A DNA stretch of 45,904 nucleotides from Verticiella alkaliphila (GTDB lineage Bacteria; Pseudomonadota; Gammaproteobacteria; Burkholderiales; Burkholderiaceae_B), in the NCBI RefSeq assembly GCF_018904615.1, contig NZ_JADCNH010000032.1, positions 1-45,904 on the forward strand, written 5' to 3'. Shown here in pieces: positions 8,983-17,305 of this stretch. The position numbers were made by a program, and so were the translations under genes. The notes under the pieces were generated by a model, which did no database searches, was not told the DNA's origin, and was given only the letters and a program-made list of their open reading frames with translations. Each line of letters starts with the position of its first letter. Within the stretch, counting starts at the first letter, position 1.

Positions 8983-11169
8983 ATGACCCCAACCAGACGA
9001 ACGACGACACTTTGCGCGCTTGCCGCTGCCGTGGGCACGGCGCTCGCGTTCCCGCTTGCGCAGGCGAACGCGGCGGGCATCGACACGATCGACATCCGCG
9101 AGGTCCGCGATGCCTTCGACGGGGCGATCCCGCCCGGTGCGGCCGGGCCCTACGTGCTGCTGCAGGGCGTCATGACCGCGCGCATCGATCCGGCCGCGCC
9201 TGCCAATGCCGGCATCGTCGATCTTGCGCTTGCCCCGCGCGATGCCGACGGCCTCGTCCGCTACCAGACCGACATTGCCATCCTGCGGCCCAAGGACGGC
9301 CGGCATGCCTCGCGCGTCGTGATCTATGACGTGGTCAATCGTGGTCGACCGGTGGCAGCGGGTCTCTTCGCGGGGGTCGCCGACGTCACGGGCGCCGCGG
9401 GCCCCGCGCAGGACTTTCCCTCGATCCTGCAGCACGGCCACACGCTGGTCTGGAGCGGCTGGCAAGGGGACGTGCCACTCCATGCGGCCAGCAAAGGCTT
9501 CGCACTGGGCACCGCGTTTCCCGTGGCCGTCCAGGCCGACGGCACCCCCGTCACCGGCGCCAGCCGCGAGGAGTACGTCGCCACCGCCCCCGGCGCCTAC
9601 CGCTTCGCCCTGTCCTATCCCGCCGCCGATCCGGGCGCGCGCGATGCCGTGGTCTTCACGGCCCGGCAAACGTGGCGTGATGCGCAGGGACGCCTGGTGC
9701 CCGACGCGCCTGCCGCCCCCGTCACCGATTGGCGTTACGACACGCCGGCCAGCGTGAGCTTCACGCCCCCGGCCGCCGTTCCCCTGCCCGAGGGCGGCAG
9801 CGCGGCCCCGGACGCCGGCACCATCTACAGCTTCGTCTACACCGCGCGCGATCCCAAGCTGATGGGGCTGGGCTTTGCGGCGATCCGGGACGTGATGAGC
9901 TTCTTGCGCCACAGCCCGCAGGATGCTGCCGGCCAGGTCAACCCGCTGGCGGACTTCCGCACGGCCTGCGACACGGGCCGCACCTGTGCAGATCCGCAGG
10001 CCTTCTTCGACACCGGGCTCGCCACAGGGCTCTCGCAATCCGGCCGTGTCCTGCGCGACTTCCTGTACCAGGGCTTCAACCAGTCGCTGGCGAACGACCG
10101 TGTCTTCGACGGCATGCTGGCGATGATCCCCGGCGCACGCCGCACCTGGGTCAACACCCGCTTCGCCCAACCCGGACGTTGGTCGCGCCAGCACGAAGAC
10201 CACTGGATGCCCGGCGACCAGTTTCCTTTCTCGTATGCGGAGCTGACAGATCCGGCATCCGGCCGGCGCGACAGCCTGATGACCGCTTGCCGCAGCACAC
10301 AGACGTGCCCGCGCATCCTGCAGCTGGACGGCAGCTACGAATGGTGGGGCGGGCGTGCCAGTCTGATCACCACGGACGGCCAGGGTCGCGACATCATGCT
10401 GCCCGATGACGTGCGCTATTACACCGTGGCGGGCACGCAGCACAATGGCGGGCCTGGGCTGGCGGACGGGCTGCCTGCGGCCCCCGAACCCGGCCAGGCT
10501 TGCGCCCTTCCGGTGAATCCAGTTCCGATCGCGCCGACGGCCCGGGCCCTGCTGTCGGCGCTGATCGATTGGACTCGGCAAGGCACGCCTCCCCCGCCGT
10601 CCCGCTACCCCCGGGTGGACGCGGGCGAGCTTGCCGCCCCCGACGCCCTTGGCTGGGACGCTCGGCTGCCGGCCACTATCACGATCCCGGTGCGTGGTGG
10701 CGAGGCGACGCTGGCCCTGCCGAGATCGCTCGCCCCCCTGCTCAACACCCTCTTGCCGACAGACTACGCGCAGGCGGTGCCTCGCGTCGATCGCGCGCGG
10801 CCCTACACGGTGCTGGTACCCAGCCTGGACGAGACGGGGAATGAGACAGCCGGCATCCGCACGCCGGAGGTGACCGTGCCCCTGGCGAGCTACACGGGCT
10901 GGAATCCGCGAGCAGCGGGGTTTGGCGCCGGTGAGGCATGCCCCGCCATGGGGGCCGCCATCCCGCTGACCCGTGACGAGACCACCCGCGTTTCCGGGGA
11001 CACGCGGCCTGCGCTCGCCCAGCGTTATGCCGACCGCGCCGCCTACGCCCATGCGCTACGCGAGGCGGCAGATGCGCTCGTTGCCGCGCGACTGCTGTTG
11101 CCGGCGGACGCCGAGCGCAGCTACGGTACTCAGGCCGCTGGGCGCATCGACGCGCGCCTGCTGCCCTGA
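8983..11169 (+). CDS. Exported alpha/beta hydrolase domain protein (Abhydrolase_10-like)
   Basis: The predicted protein has 728 residues. The ATG at 8983 gives a clean Sec signal peptide (TRRTTTLCALAAAVGTALAF then LAQANAA), so it is probably periplasmic; the frame is open further left but without signal-like sequence. GLSQSGRVLRDFLYQGFNQ near residues 349-367 is the nucleophile elbow region typical of the large alpha/beta-hydrolase-domain family (PF20091 as I recall it), and GTQHNGGPG near residue 485 probably carries the catalytic His. Cys pairs (ACDTGRTC, ACRSTQTC) suggest disulphides. The substrate is unknown. It ends 13 bases from the convergent dedA stop. Family placement is from motif memory. 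Confidence 0.8.
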   Translation: MTPTRRTTTLCALAAAVGTALAFPLAQANAAGIDTIDIREVRDAFDGAIPPGAAGPYVLLQGVMTARIDPAAPANAGIVDLALAPRDADGLVRYQTDIAILRPKDGRHASRVVIYDVVNRGRPVAAGLFAGVADVTGAAGPAQDFPSILQHGHTLVWSGWQGDVPLHAASKGFALGTAFPVAVQADGTPVTGASREEYVATAPGAYRFALSYPAADPGARDAVVFTARQTWRDAQGRLVPDAPAAPVTDWRYDTPASVSFTPPAAVPLPEGGSAAPDAGTIYSFVYTARDPKLMGLGFAAIRDVMSFLRHSPQDAAGQVNPLADFRTACDTGRTCADPQAFFDTGLATGLSQSGRVLRDFLYQGFNQSLANDRVFDGMLAMIPGARRTWVNTRFAQPGRWSRQHEDHWMPGDQFPFSYAELTDPASGRRDSLMTACRSTQTCPRILQLDGSYEWWGGRASLITTDGQGRDIMLPDDVRYYTVAGTQHNGGPGLADGLPAAPEPGQACALPVNPVPIAPTARALLSALIDWTRQGTPPPPSRYPRVDAGELAAPDALGWDARLPATITIPVRGGEATLALPRSLAPLLNTLLPTDYAQAVPRVDRARPYTVLVPSLDETGNETAGIRTPEVTVPLASYTGWNPRAAGFGAGEACPAMGAAIPLTRDETTRVSGDTRPALAQRYADRAAYAHALREAADALVAARLLLPADAERSYGTQAAGRIDARLLP

Positions 11170-11182
11170 AACGCGTAGCGGG

Positions 11183-11836
11183 TCAGGAGCGCGGGCGCTT
11201 GTCGCCCTTGTTCTTGACCCCAGCGTGCAGCAGCTTGCCGCCCAGGAACACGCCAATGATGGTCAGGACGACGATCATGACGCCCACCGCCATGATCTGC
11301 TCGGCCTGATCGAGGCCGGCCGCGGCCGAGCCGCGTGCCACCAGGTAGCCCGGTGCCAGCAGGGCAATCACCCAGATGACGGCCGACGTCGCGTTGGCGA
11401 GCTGGAACGGGCGCTCGCGCATGCGCATCATGCCTGCCACCAAGGGAATGGTGGAGCGGATGGGCCCGAGGAAGCGCCCGAGAAAGATGGACGCAAAGCC
11501 ATACTTCATGAAGAAAAGGCGGGCACGGGCCACGCCTCGGCGATGCCGATTCAGCGGCCAGCGGTGCACCAGCGACGGGCCCGCCCAGCGGCCGATCCAG
11601 TACGACACGGCGTCGCCCAGGATGGCACCGCCGATCAGCCAGGCAAGGATGGGGGCAGGCGCCAGCACACCCGAGCCCAGCAGCGTACCGGCCACCAGCA
11701 GCAGCGCGGTCGCGGGGATCAGAAAGCCGACGAAGGCCAGCGACTCGCCAAAGGTGACGAGGGCGAGCAAGGGGCCGGCCCAGGCATGGTTGGTCTCGAT
11801 GAACGCAGCCACCTGCGTCATGAACTGGTCGATCAA
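11183..11836 (-). CDS. DedA family inner-membrane protein (SNARE-associated/VTT domain)
   Basis: About 217 residues. Core signatures are present: FGESLAFVGFLIPATALLLVAGTL in the first membrane region, then GDAVSYWIGRWAG, and the conserved FLGRFLGPIRSTIPLVAGMMRM stretch with the Arg residues needed in DedA proteins. Four to five hydrophobic segments are visible and the C-terminus is basic (KNKGDKRPRS). DedA proteins support proton-motive-force-dependent membrane homeostasis and several act as lipid flippases. The TTG at 11836 is preferred because a GGAG lies 7 bases upstream; the ATG at 11821 (MTQVAAFIE) is the alternative. The frame stays open to 11956 but that stretch is not DedA-like. Confidence 0.9.
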   Translation of the reverse strand: MIDQFMTQVAAFIETNHAWAGPLLALVTFGESLAFVGFLIPATALLLVAGTLLGSGVLAPAPILAWLIGGAILGDAVSYWIGRWAGPSLVHRWPLNRHRRGVARARLFFMKYGFASIFLGRFLGPIRSTIPLVAGMMRMRERPFQLANATSAVIWVIALLAPGYLVARGSAAAGLDQAEQIMAVGVMIVVLTIIGVFLGGKLLHAGVKNKGDKRPRS

Positions 11837-11973
11837 GGAAGGACTCCGAGGGGGCGGGGGGAGCGCATGCGCGACAGCGCGGCGCGCGAGGGCGCAGGCA
11901 AGCGACGTGCCGCACCACGGGGCCCGACTGTAGCAAATGGCGCTCGCACCGCCCACCCCGCGGGGCGCAATGG

Positions 11974-11979
11974 TATAGT
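11974..11979 (+). promoter_or_regulatory. Candidate -10 box for the trpE leader transcript
   Basis: TATAGT, matching the sigma-70 -10 consensus at 5 of 6 positions, lies 34 bases before the trpL start in a locally AT-richer stretch. No good -35 box stands 16-18 bases upstream, so this is a weak call based on position. Confidence 0.4.
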
Positions 11980-12013
11980 GCCGTCACAATTTTCCTCTCC
12001 GCTTCCCATCGAG

Positions 12014-12103
12014 ATGGTCGCCGTTTCCACCCGCCGCGTTGTCGCTGCCGCCCGTGCCCAAGGCACCTGGCGCTGGTGGCGCTCGCCGGCCGGGTGGTGG
12101 TGA
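12014..12103 (+). CDS. trpL: trp operon leader peptide upstream of trpE
   Basis: A 29-residue ORF that ends TWRWWRSPAGWW: five Trp in the last eleven residues, an extreme bias for so rare an amino acid. It starts at ATG 12014 and stops at TGA 12101-12103, 153 bases before trpE. In classical attenuation a ribosome stalling at these codons when charged tRNA-Trp is scarce changes the folding of the downstream RNA and lets trpE be expressed. No strong Shine-Dalgarno precedes it, only CGAG close to the start. A second Trp-rich leader lies before trpG at 34838. Confidence 0.85.
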   Translation: MVAVSTRRVVAAARAQGTWRWWRSPAGWW

Positions 12104-12112
12104 TTCTTCCCC

Positions 12113-12142
12113 GGTTGTGCGCAGTCCGACTGCCGCGCAACC
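12113..12142 (+). promoter_or_regulatory. Hairpin of the trpE leader RNA (attenuator region)
   Basis: GGTTGTGCGCAG pairs with CTGCCGCGCAACC, with one G-U pair and one bulge, starting 10 bases after the trpL stop. A ribosome stalled on the terminal Trp pair would cover or disturb its 5' arm. Further GC-rich pairings are possible downstream, for example CCTGG with CCAGG around 12180-12197. There is no T-tract, so I cannot assign an intrinsic terminator; Rho or sequestering of the GGAGG before trpE (12246-12250) are alternatives. Confidence 0.55.
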
Positions 12143-12256
12143 TCGCTTGACGATCCAATTCCAGAATCCTTCCACCCGCGCCTGGCTCCCAGGTGCGGCG
12201 TGCTGCCGACCTGCGGTGCCAGGGGCTCCGGGTGGCTCACGCCTCGGAGGCACTGC

Positions 12257-13777
12257 ATGACCGAACTCGAATTCAAGGCGCTCGCCGCGCAGGGCTACAA
12301 CCGCATCCCGCTGGTGGCCGAGACCTATGCCGATCTGGACACGCCGCTTGGCCTGTACCTGAAGCTCGCGCACGCCGGACCGCGCGGCGGCCGCATGAGC
12401 AGCCTCATGGAATCCGTCGTCAACGGCGAACGTTTCGGCCGCTATTCCTTCATCGGGCTGCCCGCGCGCACGGTGGTGCGCTCGCAGGGCAATCGCACCG
12501 AGGTGCTGCGCGACGAGAAGGTCGTCGAGACGCATGAGGGGGATCCGCTCGCCTTCATCGCCGAGTTCCACCGTCGCTTCAAGGTCGCCCTGCGCCCAGG
12601 CATGCCGCGCTTCGTGGGCGGCTTGGCGGGTTACTTCGGCTATGAAGCCGTGCGCCACATCGAACCGCGCCTGGGCCCATGCCGCAAACCCGATCCCGCC
12701 GGCATGGGCGGCACGACGCCGGACATCATGCTCATGCAGACGGACGAACTGGCCATTGTGGACAACCTCGCCAGCCGTCTCTACCTGATCGTCTACGCCG
12801 ATCCGACCGAGCCCGAGGCCTACAGCCGCGCCAAGCAGCGCCTGGCCGAGCTGCGCCAGCAATTGCGCAAGCCCGTGGAGCTACCCTACAGCCAGTCCAG
12901 CCTGCAGACCGAGGCCCGGCGCGACTTCAAGAAGGCCGATTACCTCGACGCCGTGCTGCGCGCGAAGGAATACATCGCAGCGGGCGATCTGATGCAGGTG
13001 CAGGTGGGCCAGGTCATCGCCAAGCCGTTCCGCGATTCTCCGCTCTCGCTGTACCGCGCTTTGCGCTCGCTGAACCCGTCGCCCTACATGTACTTCTGGA
13101 ATTTCGGTGACTTCCACGTCGTGGGCTCGTCGCCGGAGATCCTGGTGCGCCAGGAGAGCGTCGAGCACCAGGGCGAGGCGCGTTCGCGGGTCACCATCCG
13201 GCCCCTGGCCGGCACGCGCCCGCGCGGCAACACCCCCGAGCGCGATGCCGAGCTCGCCGCCGAGCTCCAGGCCGATGAGAAGGAGATCGCCGAACACGTG
13301 ATGCTCATCGATCTGGCCCGCAACGACGTGGGTCGCATCGCCGAGACGGGCACGGTGGAGCTCACCGACAAGATGGCGATCGAGCGCTATTCCCACGTCA
13401 TGCACCTGGTGTCCAACGTGCACGGCCTCTTGAAGCGTGGGCTGGACAGCATGGACGTGCTGCGCGCCACGTTTCCGGCAGGCACGCTCACCGGCGCGCC
13501 CAAGGTGCGCGCGATGGAGCTGATCGACGAGCTCGAGCCCGTGCGCCGTGGCATCTACGGCGGCGCGGCCGGCTATCTCAGCTACGGTGGCGAGATGGAC
13601 CTGGCCATCGCGATCCGCACCGGTCTCATCAAGAACGGCACCCTGTACGTGCAGGCCGCTGCCGGCGTGGTGGCCGATTCGGATCCGGAAAAGGAATGGC
13701 TGGAGACGGAAGCCAAGGCTCGCGCGGTGCTGCGCGCCGCCGAACAAGTGCAGCAGGGGCTCGACTCGATCGGGTAG
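12257..13777 (+). CDS. trpE: Anthranilate synthase component I
   Basis: The predicted protein has 506 residues. It converts chorismate with ammonia supplied by TrpG into anthranilate, the first committed step of tryptophan synthesis. An N-terminal regulatory region carries the feedback-site type sequence LLLESVV-like SSLMESVVNGERFGRYSFIG, followed by the chorismate-binding domain with DLMQVQVGQVI, PSPYMYFWNFGDFHVVGSSPEILVR, RPLAGTRPRG, LIDLARNDVGR and AGTLTGAPKVRAMELIDELEP. The ATG at 12257 has GGAGG 6 bases upstream. It is regulated through the Trp leader at 12014. The partner gene trpG is not adjacent; it lies more than 21 kb downstream. Confidence 0.97.
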   Translation: MTELEFKALAAQGYNRIPLVAETYADLDTPLGLYLKLAHAGPRGGRMSSLMESVVNGERFGRYSFIGLPARTVVRSQGNRTEVLRDEKVVETHEGDPLAFIAEFHRRFKVALRPGMPRFVGGLAGYFGYEAVRHIEPRLGPCRKPDPAGMGGTTPDIMLMQTDELAIVDNLASRLYLIVYADPTEPEAYSRAKQRLAELRQQLRKPVELPYSQSSLQTEARRDFKKADYLDAVLRAKEYIAAGDLMQVQVGQVIAKPFRDSPLSLYRALRSLNPSPYMYFWNFGDFHVVGSSPEILVRQESVEHQGEARSRVTIRPLAGTRPRGNTPERDAELAAELQADEKEIAEHVMLIDLARNDVGRIAETGTVELTDKMAIERYSHVMHLVSNVHGLLKRGLDSMDVLRATFPAGTLTGAPKVRAMELIDELEPVRRGIYGGAAGYLSYGGEMDLAIAIRTGLIKNGTLYVQAAAGVVADSDPEKEWLETEAKARAVLRAAEQVQQGLDSIG

Positions 13778-13805
13778 CGCGTTCGACGGCCCGGCCTGCG
13801 TCCAG

Positions 13806-13825
13806 GGCGCAAGCCGGCTTGCGCC
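13806..13825. terminator. Hairpin 1 between trpE and the convergent lacI-type gene
   Basis: GGCGCAAGC and GCTTGCGCC form a perfect inverted repeat (stem of about 8 base pairs). It lies in the 83-base gap between convergent genes; no T-tract follows. Confidence 0.55.
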
Positions 13826-13835
13826 TCACTGCGCG

Positions 13836-13858
13836 GGCAGCGGGTGCGCCCCGCTGCC
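13836..13858. terminator. Hairpin 2 between trpE and the convergent lacI-type gene
   Basis: GGCAGCGGG (13836-13844) pairs with CCCGCTGCC (13850-13858) around a 5-base loop, next to the lacI-type stop codon. Together with hairpin 1 it probably ends transcription from both sides. Confidence 0.6.
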
Positions 13859-13860
13859 GC

Positions 13861-14889
13861 TCAGCTGCCAGCCGTCGAGGCGCGCTCCACGACAGCGAAT
13901 CCGACGTCGATCACCGGCGTCTCGACCCCCTCGCCGCGACAGCGCGCCAGGATCAGCCGGGCGGCATGGTGACCGATGGCCGCGCCGTCCACGCGCACCG
14001 TGGTGAGTGACGGCAGCAGGTGCGCGGCGAAGTCCGCGTCGCCGAAACCACAGATCGCCAGATCCTCCGGCACGCGCAGGCCGCGCGCGCGCGCCTCGAT
14101 CATCACGCCTTCGGCGAGCGCATCCGCGCTGCAGAAGACCGCGCGCAACTGCGGATCCTGCTCGAGCAGGCGCGCACAGGCCTGCCGGCCCAGCGCCACG
14201 CTGCTGGGCGCCGGCACGATGGCCGTGGGCACGTCGCGCCCGATCACCGACAGGAACCCCTCGCGCCGCACCGCCGCCCGGCGATCATCCCCCGAGGCCA
14301 GCCCCACCCGCTGCCAACCCTTGGCGAGGAAGTAGCCCGCCACGGCGCTGCCGACCTTCAGGTGCGAGAACCCGACCGCCATGTCCAAGGGACGGTCGCT
14401 CAACTCCCAGGTCTCCACCACCGGGATGCCGGCGCGCCGCAAGCGCTCGGTCGTGTCACCCTGCGAGAGCAGCCCCGCCGCGACGATGCCATCGACCCGC
14501 CGCCCCGCCATCGTCTGCAGCAGGGCCGCCTCGCGGCCGCGGTCGTAGCCCGTCTGCCCCAGGATCAACTGATAGCCCGCACGATCCAGGTCGGTGGTGA
14601 GCGCCTGCACGGTGGGCAGGAACTGCGCCACGGAGATACCCGGCACCAGCGCGGCGATCGTCAGGCTGCGGCGGGACTTCAGGCCGCCCGCGATGAGATT
14701 GGGGATGTAGCCCGTGAGGCGCGCGGCTTCCTCCACGCGCATGCGGGTGGCGTCCGAGACGCGGCCAGGGTTGCCCAGCGCACGCGAGGCCGTGATCAGG
14801 GAGACGCCGGCGGCCCGCGCGACGTCATGCAGAGTGGGCGATGTCGCGGAGGTGGCGGACGGCTTGGCGGTCGACATGGCGGGCAGCAT
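13861..14889 (-). CDS. LacI family transcriptional regulator of the talarate/galactarate cassette
   Basis: The predicted protein has 342 residues (ATG at 14889; ATG 14877 is an alternative). The LacI helix-turn-helix, TLHDVARAAGVSLITASRALG, lies near residues 19-39, followed by the hinge (GYIPNLIAGGLKSRRS) and a periplasmic-binding-type sensor domain with IVAAGLLSQGDT, VGSAVAGYFLAKGW and DLAICGFGDADFAAHLLPSLTTVR. It is divergent from the talarate dehydratase gene. Two identical palindromic sites, one before its own start and one over the dehydratase start codon, make autoregulation plus repression of the catabolic genes the likely scheme. The inducer is presumably the aldarate or a product; this is inferred. 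Confidence 0.9.
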   Translation of the reverse strand: MLPAMSTAKPSATSATSPTLHDVARAAGVSLITASRALGNPGRVSDATRMRVEEAARLTGYIPNLIAGGLKSRRSLTIAALVPGISVAQFLPTVQALTTDLDRAGYQLILGQTGYDRGREAALLQTMAGRRVDGIVAAGLLSQGDTTERLRRAGIPVVETWELSDRPLDMAVGFSHLKVGSAVAGYFLAKGWQRVGLASGDDRRAAVRREGFLSVIGRDVPTAIVPAPSSVALGRQACARLLEQDPQLRAVFCSADALAEGVMIEARARGLRVPEDLAICGFGDADFAAHLLPSLTTVRVDGAAIGHHAARLILARCRGEGVETPVIDVGFAVVERASTAGS

Positions 14890-14918
14890 ACGCGAAATGC
14901 AGCTTGCAGTCCGAAATG

Positions 14919-14930
14919 GACAACGTTATC
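14919..14930. promoter_or_regulatory. LacI-type operator O1
   Basis: GACAACGTTATC, an imperfect palindrome with the central AACGTT core and CG dyad typical of LacI/GalR family operators. It lies 30 bases upstream of the regulator's start. The same 13 bases (with a trailing C) recur at 15109. Centre-to-centre distance is 190 base pairs. Confidence 0.75.
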
Positions 14931-15106
14931 CTAACTTGTAGGTTGACGTCGGGCGTTGGCATTGGAGCCGATATACGGCATCGGCATCCGTACGCAGGCC
15001 GGCCGCGTTATCAGGTGAGCCTGACGGACTCGCTATCGAGGCACGGCGCCAGCCCAGCGTTCACCTGCCTTCTCGACGATCGCATCCTTACCCTTCACGA
15101 CCTAAA

Positions 15107-16266
15107 ATGACAACGTTATCCATCGATACTCCGATTCCTGCCTCGCGCATCGCGTGGATCCGCACCTCGGCCTGCACGCTGCCGCTGGCCAATCCGATCA
15201 GTGACGCCAAGGTGCTGACCGGCCGCCAGAAGCCCATGACCGAGGTCGCCATGCTGTTCGTGGAGATCGAGACCGATGACGGCCATCGCGGCCTCGGCCT
15301 GAGTTACGCCAAGCGTGCCGGCGGCCCGGGGCAGTTTGCGCACGCCCAGGAGATAGCCCCGGTGCTGATCGGCGAGGATGCGAGCGACATCGGCCGGCTG
15401 TGGACCCGGCTGTGCTGGGCCGGCGCGTCGGTAGGCCGCAGCGGGCTTGCCGTGCAGGCGCTCGCCGCCTTCGACGTGGCGTTGTACGACCTGAAGGCCC
15501 GCCGCGCGGGCCTGCCGCTGGCCAAGCTCCTGGGCAGCTACCGGGATTCCGTGCCTTGCTACAACACCTCGGGCGGCTTTCTGCACACCCCCCTGCCCCA
15601 GCTGGTCGAGAACGCCAAGGCCTCGCGCGCACGCGGCATCGGCGGCATCAAGCTCAAGGTCGGCCAGCCGAACACTCGCGAAGACATCCGCCGCGTGCAG
15701 GCCGTGCGCGAAGCGCTGGGCGAGGACGCACCGCTGATGGTCGATGCCAATCAGCAATGGGATCGGCCCACGGCCCAGCGCATGTGCCGCATCTTCGAGG
15801 CGTTCGGCCTCGTCTGGATCGAAGAGCCGCTCGACGCGTACGACCACGAAGGCCACGCCGCGCTCGCCGCGAGCTTCGACACGCCGATCGCCACGGGCGA
15901 GATGCTCACGAGCGTGACCGAGCACGCCGACCTCGTGCGCCATCGGGCCGCCGACACGCTCATGCCCGATGCGCCGCGCGTGGGCGGCATCACGCCCTTC
16001 CTGCGCATTGCAAGCCTGGCCGAACAGGCAGGGCTTGCCATCGCCCCGCACTTTGCCATGGAATTGCACGTGCACCTGGCCGCCGCCTACCCCGGCGCGG
16101 ACCCCTGGGTGGAACATTTCGATTGGCTGGAGCCGCTGTTCAACGAGCGCCTGGAGATCCGCGATGGCCGCATGCTGGTGCCGACCCGGCCCGGCCTGGG
16201 GCTCTCGCTGAGTGATCAGCGCGCGCCTGGACTCAGGCCACGGCCGAAGCGGGCAAGCGCCCGTAA
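15107..16266 (+). CDS. L-talarate/galactarate dehydratase (enolase superfamily)
   Basis: It dehydrates L-talarate and galactarate to 5-keto-4-deoxyglucarate. The sequence closely follows the known Salmonella-type enzyme: PISDAKVLTGRQKP, WAGASVGRSG, SVPCYNTSGGFLHTPL, APRVGGI. Catalytic residues are visible: KLK with Lys182/Lys184, metal ligands Asp213 (VDANQQW), Glu239 (IEEPLDAYD) and Glu265 (ATGEM) spaced 26 apart, and His315 (APHFAMELH). As read, the frame runs past the natural end to 16324. One extra G after CAG at 16217-16219 gives DQARAWTQATAEAGKRP and a stop at 16264-16266, 386 residues in all, the family ending. The ATG at 15107 lies in operator O2. The Bug gene follows. Confidence 0.92.
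15109..15120. promoter_or_regulatory. LacI-type operator O2 overlapping the dehydratase start codon
   Basis: GACAACGTTATC again, beginning at the third base of the dehydratase ATG and encoding its residues 2-4 or so. A repressor bound here would block elongation or translation-proximal transcription, and with O1 190 base pairs away (close to 18 helical turns) could form a loop. Confidence 0.75.
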
Positions 16267-16320
16267 CCCACGGCCGCCCATCAAGAGGCGGTTGATACAA
16301 CGACACCAGGAGACACCCCC

Positions 16321-17280
16321 ATGAAGAAGCTCTTCGCCTGCGCGGCGCTCATGCTGGCAGCCGGCGCCACCCACGCCCAGGATTGGCCCAACAAACCGGT
16401 GACGCTGCTCGTACCCTTCCCGCCGGGCGGCTCGACAGACCTCATCGCGCGCACCGTCGGCGCCAAGCTGCAGGAAACGTTTGGCGCCACGTTCGTCGTC
16501 GAGAATCGCGCCGGGGCGGGCGGTCTGGTCGGCGCCCAGGCGGCACGACGCGCGGCACCTGACGGCTACACCGTCTTCGTGTCCTCGCTCGGGCCCTTCG
16601 TCATCGGCCTGCACCTCACCAAGGATCCGGGCTACGACCCGCTCAAGGATTTCGACACCGTGACCGTGGCCGTGCAGGCGCCCAACCTGCTCGTCGTGCC
16701 CGCAGGCTCCCCCTACAAGACGGTCGACGACGTCGTGGCCAACCTGAAGGCGCACCCGGGCAAGATGAGCTTCGCCTCGGCAGGCACCGGCACGTCGGAT
16801 CACCTGACCGCGGAAGTCTTCTGGCAGGCCACGGGCACGCAGGCCAACCACGTCCCGTACAAGGGGGGTGCGCCCGCCATGGTGGATCTCCTCGGCGGCC
16901 AGGTCGATGCGAGCTTTGCCAACATCAATACCGTGCTCGCCAACGTGAAGGGGGGCAAGCTGCGCGCCCTGGCGGTGACCAGCGCCAAGCGCTCGCCGCT
17001 GCTGCCCGAGGTGCCCACCATGGCCGAACTCGGCTATCCGGACGTGACCGTGACGTCCTGGCAGGCGTTTGCGTTGCCGCACGGCGTGCCGGCGGATATC
17101 CGCGACCGTCTGCAGCAGGCGGTCGCCGCGGCGCTGCGCGACCCCGGCGTGGCACCCAAGCTGCTCGAACTGGGCTTTGAGATCGTGGGCAACACCCCGG
17201 CCGAGTTCGACCGCTTCCGCGCCACGGAACATGCCCGTTGGAAGACGGTGATCGACAAGGCCGGCATTCAGCCGCAGTGA
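16321..17280 (+). CDS. Bug family tripartite tricarboxylate transporter binding protein
   Basis: The predicted protein has 319 residues. A Sec signal peptide (MKKLFACAALMLAAGATHAQ) opens the mature DWPNKPVTLLVPFPPGGSTDLIAR, the Bug/TctC hallmark. Other family motifs are VENRAGAGGLVGA, HVPYKGGAPAMVDLLGGQVD and EVPTMAELGYPD. It acts in the periplasm to capture a carboxylate. AGGAG precedes the ATG. No TctA/TctB membrane genes lie nearby, as is common for Burkholderiales Bug proteins, which outnumber the permeases. Its position after the talarate dehydratase suggests an aldarate ligand; this is an inference. Confidence 0.93.
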   Translation: MKKLFACAALMLAAGATHAQDWPNKPVTLLVPFPPGGSTDLIARTVGAKLQETFGATFVVENRAGAGGLVGAQAARRAAPDGYTVFVSSLGPFVIGLHLTKDPGYDPLKDFDTVTVAVQAPNLLVVPAGSPYKTVDDVVANLKAHPGKMSFASAGTGTSDHLTAEVFWQATGTQANHVPYKGGAPAMVDLLGGQVDASFANINTVLANVKGGKLRALAVTSAKRSPLLPEVPTMAELGYPDVTVTSWQAFALPHGVPADIRDRLQQAVAAALRDPGVAPKLLELGFEIVGNTPAEFDRFRATEHARWKTVIDKAGIQPQ

Positions 17281-17286
17281 TCACCC

Positions 17287-17305
17287 GCCGGGGCTTGGCC
17301 CCGGC
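17287..17305. terminator. Bidirectional hairpin between Bug and hydrolase genes
   Basis: GCCGGGGC and GCCCCGGC form an 8-base-pair stem with a TTG loop, filling almost the entire 25-base gap between two convergent genes. Confidence 0.7.

Noticed and set aside
10973-12103. 376-codon plus-strand ORF ending at the trpL stop
   Set aside because: It runs antisense through dedA and within the hydrolase 3' end in another frame; only its last 29 codons, with the Trp run, are meaningful.
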